From Stomoxys calcitrans (taxonomy: Eukaryota; Arthropoda; Insecta; Diptera; Muscidae): 64,000 nucleotides of DNA. Location: positions 72,897,227 to 72,961,226 of the forward strand of contig NC_081556.1 in the NCBI RefSeq assembly GCF_963082655.1, in the 5' to 3' direction. The translations under genes were made by a program, and so were the position numbers. How positions within the stretch are numbered: position 1 is the stretch's first letter; each line of letters begins with the position of its first letter. Positions 32,090 through 42,177 of this stretch are shown one piece after another. The notes beneath the pieces are model-generated. The model was not told the DNA's origin. It made no database searches and worked only from the letters and a program-made list of their open reading frames with translations.

Positions 32090-32790
32090 CACTTAATGAA
32101 AACTACTCTCCATATCAATTGCCGAAAAATAACGCTTACCGCTCAAATAGTCCAAACAGTCCTCTATCGTGAGCATCGGGTAATTATCCTTCAAAGGTAT
32201 CTTATTCAGTCCGCGATAGTCAACACTTAGCCTCATTTTACCATTCCTTCGACTAACCAATACTATCGGAGAAGCATATGGGAAACCACTTGAACATATA
32301 ACGCCCCGTTCGAGAAGCTCATCAAATTTCATTCTCACCTCTACCTTCTCACGATAAAAAAGACGATGGATCCGCTAAACACAGGTATATCATCCGAAAG
32401 TCTTCTCGTTGTACAATAATCCAACGATTCGTAAACCATATCCTCTTCATCATCACAAACACATTCGACAATTAACCTTACGGCCAAGGGACGTTCCTTA
32501 TCCAAACTCGCATCAATTTTGACCACTCGATCACCTTTAACACAACAAATTACTTGCATCACCTCCTGGCACTCATCGTTCTCCTTCACTACCTCCATCT
32601 CGACAGCATCCCAATCAGAAACGCCTCCTCGTTGACACAACTCGCCACCCATTCCATCCACAACACCCTCATATGGTTCCAACATCGTCCTCGGCATAAG
32701 GCAAAATTCTTAACAAATCAATATTACTCATGCTGGCTTAAACATTCCCAAATTAAGGCTTCATAAGCGCACTGATTGTGTCCTTCTCAG
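32090..32790 (-). mobile_element. Ty3/gypsy-like LTR retrotransposon pol remnant
   Basis: On the minus strand a frame (32338-32093) encodes the start of a gypsy-type RT: ERGVICSSGFPYASPIVLVS, RRNGKMRLSVDYRGLNKIPL, DNYPMLTIEDCLDYLSG and FSAIDMESSFH, with the first catalytic Asp. The upstream frame (32697-32341) is the protease-RT linker (PRTMLEPYEGVVDGMGGELC onward), truncated or frameshifted against the RT. No LTRs, integrase or RNase H were recognised. Together with the gag zinc knuckle at 34437-34560 on the same strand, this is the remains of one element split by later insertions. It is not functional. Confidence 0.78.
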
Positions 32791-33162
32791 GTATTTCATT
32801 CAAATTACATTCGAGCATTTCATTTTTTGCATTGACTATTCTAATCTAATATAAGGTCTGTTCGCCTACTTTTCCAGTAAAAATTTGCAGGAGAGTAAGA
32901 GCCATTTTACTCTCTTTAAAAAATTTGCAAGCAAAAGTACGCGAACGACTTCCAGTGAAAATTTGCAGAAAAACAGCTGATTTTTGTTTTGTTGGTTTTT
33001 TATTTGCTTGCTTGGAAAGCATTACTTTTTTTTAAATAAAAAATGCTGGCGATATTTTTGAGGTATTTTCCCCAGATAAACGTCAATTTATTGACCCGAG
33101 TTTGAAATGGCCAGAAAGGGAGCGATTCGTAAATCCGTGATCAGCCATCACAAATTACCGTG

Positions 33163-33252
33163 CAATCCCATGGCAGCCGATTGTACGTACCGCATTGGCC
33201 CGATGCAGTCTTTTAGTGTACAATACACTGCTGCAACAACAACAACAACCGT
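33163..33252 (+). mobile_element. CAA-tailed short retroelement
   Basis: GCAATCCCATGGCAGCCGAT start and ACACTGCTGCAACAACAACA end; an internal piece is missing relative to 4091-4199. Confidence 0.65.
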
Positions 33253-33254
33253 GC

Positions 33255-33850
33255 ACAAAGCAACGAATGTAACCAGGACGCCAAGTCGCACAAGCGCTGG
33301 TTCCAGACAGAATTTCTGCGCTGATGCTGAAGAATCTAGATCTGCCTGGAGTCGACTACTTTACAACTGTCCTCAGCCAATCTGAACACTATTATAGTAC
33401 TCGATGTTTGGAAGATGGGACACGAGCAAGGGGAGTCGTATAGACCGATCTCCCTTCTCTCATCAGTAGCCAAGACGCATGAGGGCATGCGGCGAGCATC
33501 AGCATGTATTTCGAAGGATGCATAGGACTACAACTGCTTTATATGCCATCACCGAATACAAAAGTATACTTGTGGTGCTGACAAAGATGCCTTGGACTAA
33601 CCATCTAACGTTTTTGTACATTGTGGTTAGATAAATTGCTACGACCACTGATGTGAGGCTAAGGGAGCTTTCTATTTGGTCATGTGACGGCTACGGACAC
33701 TTTGTAATCATTTAAGATATCTGTATCCGTTCACAATTGCCAGACTAATTTGCACTAATTTTATCTAATCCCACTGTGCGTCACTTGTTTAACTGCCCAG
33801 CTAGACCTACTCAATTCCATGGCAGCATCTTCCCTCCTTAACTAAATCAA
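33255..33850 (+). mobile_element. LINE-B RT-to-C-terminus scraps
   Basis: Broken frames give LDLPGVDYFTTVLSQS-like and GESYRPISLLSSVAKTHEGM (RT palm start). Further on, GTCACTTGTTTAACTGCCCAG corresponds to the HLFNCPA motif of LINE-B. The RT core between is missing or scrambled by frameshifts. Confidence 0.65.
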
Positions 33851-34436
33851 AGGTGCGGTGTTGGTTTCATCGTAGCTCTCCGATGAGGATAATTCCATCA
33901 AAACACTTAAGAAACCGATAATTGCTCTTGGTGTCTGGAAGAATACAATGTTTTAGTTTTTCAAGATTTTCCAAATAATTCCGCACTTCATTAAATGTAA
34001 ATAAAAATGAAATAAATTTAATAATTACCAATAAGCATATTTATATTTTTACTTACCTCTTTTTCTTTCTTTTTGATCCATTTTGGCGTTAACTTTTGTA
34101 TTTTCATGTAACGGCTGCTTTTCTTAAAACAGCTGACCTTTACAAACTATCTGTTCAAAGTTGCAAATTTCTGCTGGCAAAAAAAGTCGCAGTAGAAATT
34201 TGCAGGTTCTCTATTTTCTTACTGTGAAAAATTGCTCTCTCTCGCGCTCTCTTCTGCTGGCTAATAAAGTACGCGAACGATTTCCAGTAAAATTTGTGCA
34301 AATTTGCTACCAATGATCATTGGCATGACGGCTTCATCATCTGGCAAAATCAATAGTTCCTGAAATATTTTCGTATTTCGAAATTGTATCTCTCATTAAC
34401 TGTTCCATATGAATAACTTGCACTATTTTCCATATT

Positions 34437-34560
34437 CCATAGGAACTTCAGTTAAAGCGGAGGCATAATTCTTATTCTTCGGGCAGCTGTTGTGAAAATG
34501 TCCTATTTCCCCACATACAAAGCAGGAATTTCGAAACCGAAGCGACCGCCGGGTTTCGAA
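34437..34560 (-). pseudogene. Retroelement gag zinc knuckle (CCHC)
   Basis: The minus strand reads RFRNSCFVCGEIGHFHNSCP, an exact C-X2-C-X4-H-X4-C zinc knuckle of the retroviral/LTR-retrotransposon nucleocapsid type. It is followed by KNKNYASALTEVPMEYGK and a stop. It lies upstream, on the same strand, of the gypsy-like pol remnant at 32090-32790, the order expected for gag then pol. The bases further upstream (34560-34740) encode repetitive Ala/Lys/Ser-rich residues on the minus strand, perhaps the preceding part of gag. Confidence 0.75.
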
Positions 34561-34930
34561 AATTGACCCTCGGTGGCAGCAGTATTGATGTCCATGGATT
34601 AGGTTTCGGCGGATTTAATGGCCGTTGCAGCAGGCTTGATGGTAGCACATTTGGTGGCAGCGGATTTGACGGTAGCGGGCTTTCTGACAGCAGAATCTAT
34701 GTCCATAGATACGGTGTCAGCGGGTTTGTTATTACACCCCACACCTGATAATTGTAGTGATCCCTCTTCCGATGACTGTTTTGCGATAAATAAAACGCGT
34801 GGTCGTTCTTGTTCAATACAAAATCACAATAACTTTCTTTATTAGCGCTGCCATACTATACACAGATCTATATTACATTACCATATTGTTAGCCAATAAG
34901 AAGACACCGGGCAAAGAACTTTACATGGAG

Positions 34931-35057
34931 TTTAAAACCCCGTTTACACCGCTCATTAAATCCAGATTTAAGACTCTCGTCAGCTGATTTTATAAAGGGA
35001 AAACAGAGGACCGAGCCATTAAATCCGGATTTGAAGAGCAGTGTAAACGGGGTTTAA
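34931..35057. mobile_element. Small MITE with AAACCCCGTTTACAC ends
   Basis: Left AAACCCCGTTTACAC and right GTGTAAACGGGGTTT are perfect inverses. The similarity continues inward imperfectly (CATTAAATCCAGATTTAA against TTAAATCCGGATTTGAAG) for about 38 bp per arm. GGAGTT occurs next to both ends. No coding capacity. Confidence 0.8.
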
Positions 35058-35059
35058 CG

Positions 35060-36639
35060 GAGTTAAGCATGAAAAGAGGAACAGAATACCAAACGTTACT
35101 AGTGAAAAGGGAACATGATATCAGCTTTTGACAGTTGTTTCATTGTGGAAAGGCCCGTATTTTTTTCACTTTTAAGCTTTAAAAAAGCTTCAACCGCAAT
35201 GCTTTCCACATGCGTTGGCAACATAGACTTTGGATTTCTAATAGATGAATTTTCGCTCTCTCAAACAAATGCCAACCACGGAAAACGTTTAGAAATCTAA
35301 CGTTTTCTTTTGTTTCATTCTTAAGAGTGAACATGAAAACTGCATAAAAACACAAATGAATTAACAAAAAGAAGCTTACAAGAAAGTTGAAAAGTGTTTT
35401 GTAAAAATAATAATCGATTGAAACCTAATTCATTGTTCACATTGTTCTCCTAATTTTCTTCTTTTATTTCTAATCGGCAACACGTACAGCCTCTTAAAAG
35501 AGGTGATGGCAAATCTATACCTATTGAACATGAGTGTGGTTGGCAACAACACCAGCACAATAAAACTTACCGCCGAGCACTAAACTTTGTTCTCGCTTCG
35601 AAACATGACAATCAGTTTCTCATTTCCTCTAAGAGGTATTTACCGTATTTATCTAGCGTGTCGCTTTTTTCGAGTTTTTCTTTGGTATTTCTTTCACTGT
35701 TGCGCATTTTTGGAAATCAGCCAAATTATTTATTCTAACGACACATGTTTACAAATATATTGTAATTGTTAAAAAAAATGAGTGAAACTCCCTGTGAAAA
35801 GTGCGTCTAGCCGATAAAATGTACAGACGCTCAAAGCAACATGTTGTGTTTTATTGTGTATTATTATCAATTTTGTTTTGTTTGTTTTCGAAAGATTCAA
35901 AACGCGCTTGGTCAATGCACGATATGAGGGAGAACCAGCGATAATGTTAAATAGAAAACAAAAACCGATCGCCTACATTCGTACAAACGCGAGTGTGTAT
36001 GTTTGTATGCATAAAATATCTACCTGTCTGAAAAGCGCTAACAATTAGTATGGCCTTTATTTAGGCTGCTTGTTTAAAGTTATTGTTCAGCTCATCAGTA
36101 TGTTAAAAGAGTTTATGCATAAGCACATGTGTTAAGTTTGGCCGGCATGCGAATGAAACCAAAATAAATATACAAAGAAAAATTGAAATCCTACACAACC
36201 ATATATACATACATATGTACATGTATCGCAAATAGTCGCAAAACCGATAAACCGCCATTTGTGAAATTTGTGTTTGCGACTTATGTCACTGATGCCCTCA
36301 ATGCTAATGCAACGACCGATCTCCCTCGAATTCAAACAAAATTCGGCTAAATCTGGCTTGGCATATTTCACGTAAATGTGCTAAATCTAAATATGGCCTA
36401 TAGTAATTCTTGATTTTAGTATAATTTTTGTAACATTCAACTCTGTGTTACACAACAATTTAAAGATTTGGTTCATTGTGTGCTAGCTACAGGTGATAGA
36501 TCCAAAGGTGACCAAAAGACAATACTCTTTGGGAGCTAGAACACGAAAAAACAAGAATCTCTTTTTTTCTATATGCAATATTCGTGACCATGCAGAGGAG
36601 ATTTGAATTCGGCGTACCTACGCAACGACTATAATTTTT
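35060..36639. other. Unassigned spacer
   Basis: Non-repetitive within the window. No exon, RNA gene or element could be supported. Open frames of up to 79 codons lack familiar motifs. It is a candidate for unrecognised host sequence. Confidence 0.35.
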
Positions 36640-37270
36640 TTTACAGTTTTATGGCTGGTACTACAATACATTCGTTTCTCGCGATATTTTTCGCCAATTA
36701 CTTTTTTTAAAATAAAAGATTTTAAAGCCCCAGTAGCCGAGTTGGTGGCGTGCTTGGATTACCAGTGCAGGGGTTGTGGGTTCGATTCCCGCCAGAAGCC
36801 TTGGTCTGTCGCTACTGTGGTATTACAATGGACTAAAAATTGTCTAAGTGAGTCTGTAAAGGACTGCCACTCTTACCTAACCTAACCTAAAGCAAAAAAA
36901 CTTGTTGATTTCATTGAGAAGGACATTGCACCATTACTTATGGTAAAATTTTAATAAAATTTTTGTTTTATTATTGTTTTTTTGTGCAGTGTTTCAAAAA
37001 AGTAATCGCGAAAAGCAAGGGGTTTCAACCACGAAAAGCGAACTCGATAATGGCTGGTACTTCGTGTTCGTTTTTCGCGGCATATTTTCGTGATTACTTT
37101 TTTTATATAACAGATTTTGAAGCAAAAACACTTGCTGGTTCCATTCAGTAGGACATTCCCTCATTACTTATGACAAAATATTCATAAAAGTAATGTTTTC
37201 ATTGAGATTTTTGTATTGTTTCATAAAAGTAACCGTGAAAAATTTGTGTGTTTCAACTGTGAAAAACGAG
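36640..37270 (+). repeat. Tandem duplication with SINE2 in the first unit
   Basis: ATGGCTGGTACT, TTCGCGATATTTTTCG and AAGATTTTAAAGC then GCAAAAAAACTTGTTGATTTC in unit 1 recur in unit 2 (from about 37050) as ATGGCTGGTACTTCG, CGCGGCATATTTTCG and CAGATTTTGAAGCAAAAACAC. Each unit also has GTTTCAAC..CG(T/C)GAAAA motifs. Confidence 0.75.
36729..36888 (+). mobile_element. SINE2, complete tRNA-derived SINE (160 bp)
   Basis: Head CCCAGTAGCCGAGTTGGTGG (A box), B box GGGTTCGATTCCCGCC, body TGTGGTATTACAATGGAC and TTGTCTAAGTGAGTCTG, and 3' end GACTGCCACTCTTACC then TAACCTAACCT. Flanking AAAGC duplication at 36724-36728 and 36889-36893. The 3' part matches LINE-C. Confidence 0.92.
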
Positions 37271-37678
37271 CCTTCAGCCATTAGATACACGTTTCTTTTG
37301 TGAGCAGAGCGAAATGTAATTTAACAGTGTCGGGCAAAATAGGGATATACAATTTATGCAAGCCAATTTTCTTTCGCACTTATGCAATTGTAGACCTCAG
37401 AATTTGGAAACAACTTTTTAAAATTTTAATCCCACTTACACATTAAAGACATCAATTTTGTTAATCCGTTTCAACACATCGAAATATATGTACATCTAAG
37501 ACTCTATAAACTTCAATAAATTTCACCATGTTTGTCTGTCGGACTACCAATGTAAACACCCTCTAGTACACAGAAAAAAACAAAAATCGGTTTCAATCAC
37601 GAAATTAATTGACCCAATTAATTTTTTAATTAAAAGTGCTTCATTTACGAAAGTGATAATAGGTTAGGTTGGGTTGGT

Positions 37679-37856
37679 AAAAAGCGGAAGTTTATTGGGA
37701 TGTGTATTACACACGGCTTAAGAAATACAATAAGATTGCCAGAGCGGCAAAACGTGCCTCCTGGAAGCTTTTCTGCGAATAGGTCGATAGCGTTAATGCC
37801 GCCGCTAAAATAAAAAAAATTCTCTCAAAAACCCATGTCCAAACTGAAATTTTAAG
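37679..37856 (+). mobile_element. LINE-A linker fragment
   Basis: Codes for VYWDVYYTRLKKYNKIARAA-like and WKLFCE residues of the endonuclease-RT linker, as at 19960-20098, then stops. It ends where the antisense LINE-A fragment begins. Confidence 0.75.
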
Positions 37857-37857
37857 T

Positions 37858-39140
37858 TCGGAAATTCCGTGCTACTTACAAAATCTTTAATTGTTTTCAA
37901 TACCACTAAGTTGGTTTATGTCTGATATTGTGTCTCCAGTTAAGTACCGGTATCTGTTAGACGCGAAAGCCGGGCAATGGCAAGGAATTGCTCCAATGTA
38001 TCATCATCTTCCCCGCATGCCCTACACATGCTATTACATCCCGCACCGATTTTACGTAAGTGAGCTCGTAGTCCTACGTGTCCCGTTATGATACCAATAG
38101 CTATACTGACCTCCTTCTTGCTTCCTTTCAGTAATAGCCTCGTCCCCCCATAGGATTTTCGCCATCCTACAGACCGTTTCGCTCCCACTCCCTTAACTCG
38201 GTCTGCGTCGACCCGAAAGGCTTCGGGTTAATCAAATTTATTGACGGCAGTCCTCTGGCCTCCACCGCCAAATCGTCTGCCCTTTCATTTCCCCTTACTC
38301 CGTTATGGCCCGTCACCCAAACGATGCGGATTTTTCCATTCTCAGAGAAGGCGTTAATCTCCTTCTTACACTGCAAGACTGTTCGTGACCTTACCGTCCT
38401 GGTTGTAATTTTACTGTCGGTATTGATGTTCACACTCGACGTCCTCGCGTTAGCATCACACCACTTCACGCATTCCGTGATCGCCCGGATCTCCGCCTGC
38501 AGGACCGTATTATGGTTAGGCAGTCTAAAAGAGATCTCAGTCCCTGGGTTCTCAATGTAAACCCCCAGGCCCACTCTGCCCTCTAGCTTCGATTCATCCG
38601 TATAACATGATCTTCCGAATGGCAATACAAGGGTTCCGTCAAACCAAGACTGTGCCGATGACAGCAGTACCTTGCACTCGACTTCAAGGTTCGCTCCGTC
38701 TATGCCAAGACAACATTTTCTCTGAACCTGTTGTATGGTCCTTATGTTGCACTTTTTCTACATAGCAGTCCACCAAACTACTGAGGCGTAAGTAAATGTT
38801 GAATCAATCACGCTCCAGTAGAGCCAGGTGACTATCCTCCGATTCATTTCGAGCCTACGGCCCGTCTACATAGTGCGCAACATTTGTGAGCCTTCTCAGT
38901 ACGCTCCTGAATGTGACACTTCCAATTCAGTTTCCTGTCCAAGATCACACCTAAATATTTGACCTTGTCAGATATCGAAATCGTCTTATTGAGGATACGT
39001 GGTGCGTTAAATTGGCCCACCTTCGTCTTCCTCCTGAACAGGCATATTTCTGTCTTCTCTGGGTTAACATTGAGACCTCTGGGTCTAGCCCAGCCATATG
39101 CAAGACCCTTTCGGCTCTTCTGCATAGCTCGATGATAATA
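37858..39140 (-). mobile_element. LINE-A RT end, RNase H and C-terminus
   Basis: On the minus strand this opens with the RT thumb region (39125-38844: WARPRGLNVNPEKTEICLF, KVKYLGVILDRKLNWKCHIQ). An intact 152-codon frame (38625-38167) follows with a full RNase H domain: YTDESK, AEIRAITECVKWCDANART, NINTDSK and VWVTGHNGVRGNERADDLA supply the four acidic residues expected of RNase H1-type enzymes (D, E, D, D). The C-terminal frame (38188-37940) has HVGLRAHLRKIGAGCNSMCR and ACGEDDDTLEQFL. This is the best-preserved C-terminal half of LINE-A in the window, but the frames are not continuous and the RT active site is absent. Confidence 0.85.
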
Positions 39141-39424
39141 TCAATCGCCGTTCTTGAAGAATTAATTGAAAAGGTTTTTTAATTGATCCAATTAAAAAAA
39201 GTTTGAGATTTTTTAAAATGAAGCGAAAAAATGCACATTCAATTAAAAATTTATTAAATAAATTAATTGTTTAATTGCAAAAAATTTTAATTGAAATTTT
39301 ATATATCGTTTTTTTTCTGTGTACATTGTAGTAGTTTTTTTTTGTCATAGGCATGCAGGTTAAGTAACTAGGTAAGTCTTATTGACTCGTATGGTCTGAT
39401 CTTCCGATCTTTACTTCTTAAAAA

Positions 39425-39530
39425 TAAACATCGGTCTCAATCACGAAATTAATTGATCCAATTAACTTTCGATTTAAAACTGCTTCAATCACAAAAATGA
39501 CTGCCATTCTTACCTAACCTAACCTTGCTA
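39425..39530 (+). mobile_element. MITE arm joined to a SINE2/LINE-C-type tail
   Basis: CGGTCTCAATCACGAAATTA and AATTGATCCAATTAAC repeat the arm at 37587; directly afterwards TGACTGCCATTCTTACC and TAACCTAACC form the 3' end of a SINE2 or LINE-C. Confidence 0.55.
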
Positions 39531-40224
39531 CAACCTCTAACATCTAAACCAAGTGTGACCCTAATCGGTTCATAAACTAACATTGCTTTCACATAAACCT
39601 TTGTGCCGACTTGACTTCTTGATCACAAGGGAATTACTTTTCAAATATGTATATAAAAAATCAATGGGATTTCTTATTTTGAATTTCATTATCCTTTTTT
39701 AATTACTGTCTACAAAGGAAAACCGTACATAGAACATGAAAGATGCAATCAATCCAAAGTTGGTGGCCCAACCAAATAAAAATTGTGATTGATTGGGCAT
39801 TCCCTCATGGATTAAATGTATTAGCCTTTGAGTCTTTTAAATCTTCTCTAAAATGTAGTGTTGCTACGGTTATATCTTTTCGCCATATTGTTATTGTACC
39901 AAAATCTAAAAATGTTATATCCTCTCGCTGTACAAAATGAAAAGATCGGTTTTTATGGCAGTTGCCATGAATGGCCTGTATCGGTCCATTGTTGTCGGAT
40001 GTGCCCTATAAAGGCTCAATATGTCTAATCTGGATATCGATGTATATGGATCGAATATATCTCAAGCTGAATCGATTTTCCCCATTAGGAATCCTAATCG
40101 ACCTATAAGGCAGCGGTAACAAGTAATTTAAAGGTCAATAGAAACAAAAGAACTCGGTTATTGTTCTAATCCTGTTTTTGAGATTACAATATCTGAATTT
40201 ATTTTTTTCAAGCAGTCTGAAATG

Positions 40225-40500
40225 ACATCGGGTAAATGGCGGTCCCCATTGTGCAACTACTTATTTATTCCATTTTTGAAATTCGTGTCCACTTTTTGCT
40301 GCATATCAATCGGTATATTGGTAATGGCGTGGCGAATGTTGTTCTTGGGTATGCTATGGTCTATTGACGCAGCCGTAAACGTGAAAGTGAGCCTCGTCAC
40401 TGGAAAAAACTACCGCATCTTAAGGCAGGTGGTCAATCAGCATTTCATATGCATTTTGACGGGCAGCAATATTGCGTTCAGTTAATTTTTGCCCAATTTA
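40225..40500 (-). pseudogene. Decayed mariner-like (DEAHF-type) transposase fragment
   Basis: The minus strand reads RNIAARQNAYEMLIDHLP, a stop, then VVFSSDEAHFHVYGCVNR, the (F)SDEAHF motif around the first catalytic Asp of this transposase group. Later codons are broken by stops. It is more diverged than the foldback copies at 1 and 13930 and lacks their arms. Confidence 0.5.
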
Positions 40501-40634
40501 TAGGCAAGATATACTCATTAACATGTAATGGCAGTTGCCAAACAACAAAATATTGTGTGCACTATCTGTCAAAATCAGTGATTAGTGCAACTCTGATTTT
40601 GTGTATGTAACTAAGTTGCGGCATTTTTCGTTGT

Positions 40635-41230
40635 TTGTGTGCGCTATGGTTCTTAACTGTAATACACACACACAACCAAAACACATTGACAGATGGTGCA
40701 CTTCGCGAGAAAAAATTGTACTCAGCTGTTTACGATACACTACCTGGTAATTATGTCATGCTTATAGGGATGGAATTTAAGGTCTTGATGGAGAATTCGT
40801 CGAACAATGGCGTCAGAAATTCCGGTAGCAGCTGCGTGTTTGGGAACCGAATGCCGGGGAGAACGCAAAACTGACTGCTTCACTCTTTCGATATTTTCCG
40901 AAGCTCTGATGGTTCATTTCAGGGTATTTCCACACTCCCTAAATGAGTTAACCCACAACAGCATCGAATTAAAGCCAGGATCGAGTCTGTGAAGAGGAAT
41001 TTGGAAGTGAGCACTGAAGGCACGTTGCGTACCAACAAGCGAGCGACCGATAGGAAAGAAGCTCTCGATGGCGAGGCCCTCTGCTCCCTAGACCAGAGCA
41101 TGGTGGCATCTGATTGCAAAGAGAAACAAACTTTGGGATTTCCTCCTCCAGATGTGGCCGCTCTCGACCCCCTCACGCGTGGGAGTTTTTTCAAAAAAGT
41201 TGAAAGCGGCGTGCCAGAAAAATAAGCTTA
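40635..41230 (+). other. Unassigned open region, possible retroelement ORF1
   Basis: A relatively GC-rich stretch with a 78-codon frame at 40989-41225 (start MKRNLEVSTEGTLRTNKRAT; charged, with PPPDVAALDPLTRGSFFKK). An overlapping 61-codon frame lies just upstream (40807-40992). Composition differs from the AT-rich surroundings and suggests coding ancestry, perhaps ORF1/gag of a LINE, but no zinc knuckle or other motif was found. Confidence 0.3.
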
Positions 41231-41250
41231 ATTTTGACGGATAGAAGGAA

Positions 41251-42177
41251 AACAAGTTCGGTCGGCCCGAATCTTATATACCCTCCACCATGGATCGCAT
41301 TTGTTGAGTTCTTTGCGCGGTATCTCTTTTAAGGCAAACAAAGAATAATGAATAAGAACTGTTATGTTAATGGAGCTATATCATGTTATAGTCTAATTCG
41401 GACCATAAATGAATTGGATGCTGAACATTGCAGGAGTGTAATATTTCAGTCCATTCGGATAAGAATTGCGCCTTGTAGGGGTTAAAGAAACAAAATCGGG
41501 AGATCGTTTTATATGGGAGCTGTATCAAGCTATTGATCGATTCAGACCATATTGGACACGTATGTTGAAAGTCATGGAAGAAGCCGTTGTATAAAATTTC
41601 TGCCAAATCGGATGAGAATTGCGCCCTCTAGAGGCTCAAGAAATCAAGATCCCAAATCGGCTTATATGGCAGCTATACCAAGTTATTTACCGATTTGCGC
41701 CATATTTAGCGTAGTTTTTGGAAATCATAACAAAACACCTCATGCAAAATTTCAGCCAAATCGGATGAGAATTGCGCCTCTAGCGGCTCAAGAAGTCTAG
41801 ATCCAAGATCGGTTTATATGTTAGCTGTATCAGGTTATGTACAGATTTTCGCCATACTTAGCAGTCATTGGAAGTCATAACGAAATACCTGTTGCAAAAT
41901 TTCAGCCAAATCGGATGAGAATTGCGCCCTCTAGGCTCATTTACAATCCCAACCGACCTACACTAATAAAAAGTATTTGTGTAAAATTTCAAGCGCCTAG
42001 CTTTTCTCCATCGAAAGTTAGCGTGCTTTCGATTGACAGACGGACGGACATGGCTAGATCGACTAACGATCAAGAATATACATACATACTTTATGGGGTC
42101 TTAGACGCATATTTCGAGGTGTTACAAACAGAATGACGAAATTAGTATACCCCCATCCTATGGTGGAGGGTATAAAA
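41251..42177 (-). mobile_element. HINE-A, nearly complete
   Basis: On the plus strand it reads AACAAG..GGCCCGAATCTTATATACCCTCCACCATGG at the 3' end and GTATACCCCCATCCTATGG then TGGAGGGTATAAAAA at the 5' end. Between are about four subrepeats with AAAATTTCAGCCAAATCGGA and TTTATATGGCAGCTAT. GACGGACGGACATGGCTAG is the inverse of the CATGTCCGTC tract. Open frames within are artefacts. Confidence 0.85.

Larger units (their letters stand above)
32862..34310. mobile_element. MITE-like element with GTTCGCGTACTTTT-type ends, split by LINE-B
   Basis: The left part has GTTCGCCTACTTTTCCAGTA and, at about 32930, AAAAGTACGCGAACGACTTCC, an inverted pair that includes a GAGAGTAA / TTACTCTC inner stem. The right part (34190-34310) repeats ATTTGCAGG, CTCTCTCTCG and AAAGTACGCGAACGATTTCC. 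A LINE-B piece and a CAA-tailed element lie between. The outline is inferred from shared motifs, not from a perfect TIR. Confidence 0.45.
37566..39324. mobile_element. MITE with GTACACAGAAAAAAAC ends, split by LINE-A pieces
   Basis: Left end GTACACAGAAAAAAACAAAA and right end GTTTTTTTTCTGTGTAC are inverses. Interior arms carry AATTAATTGACCCAATTAAT and AATTGATCCAATTAAAA. LINE-A pieces fill 37679-39140. A further partial arm is at 39425-39500. Confidence 0.65.

Noticed and set aside
33107..33385. 92-codon frame as a gene
   Set aside because: It spans a CAA-tailed element and LINE-B sequence; the Thr run is the translated tail.
36729..36800. A genuine tRNA gene
   Set aside because: A and B boxes are present, but the sequence is part of dispersed SINE2 with a LINE-like tail and no complete acceptor-stem pairing was evident; the same applies to SINE1 heads.
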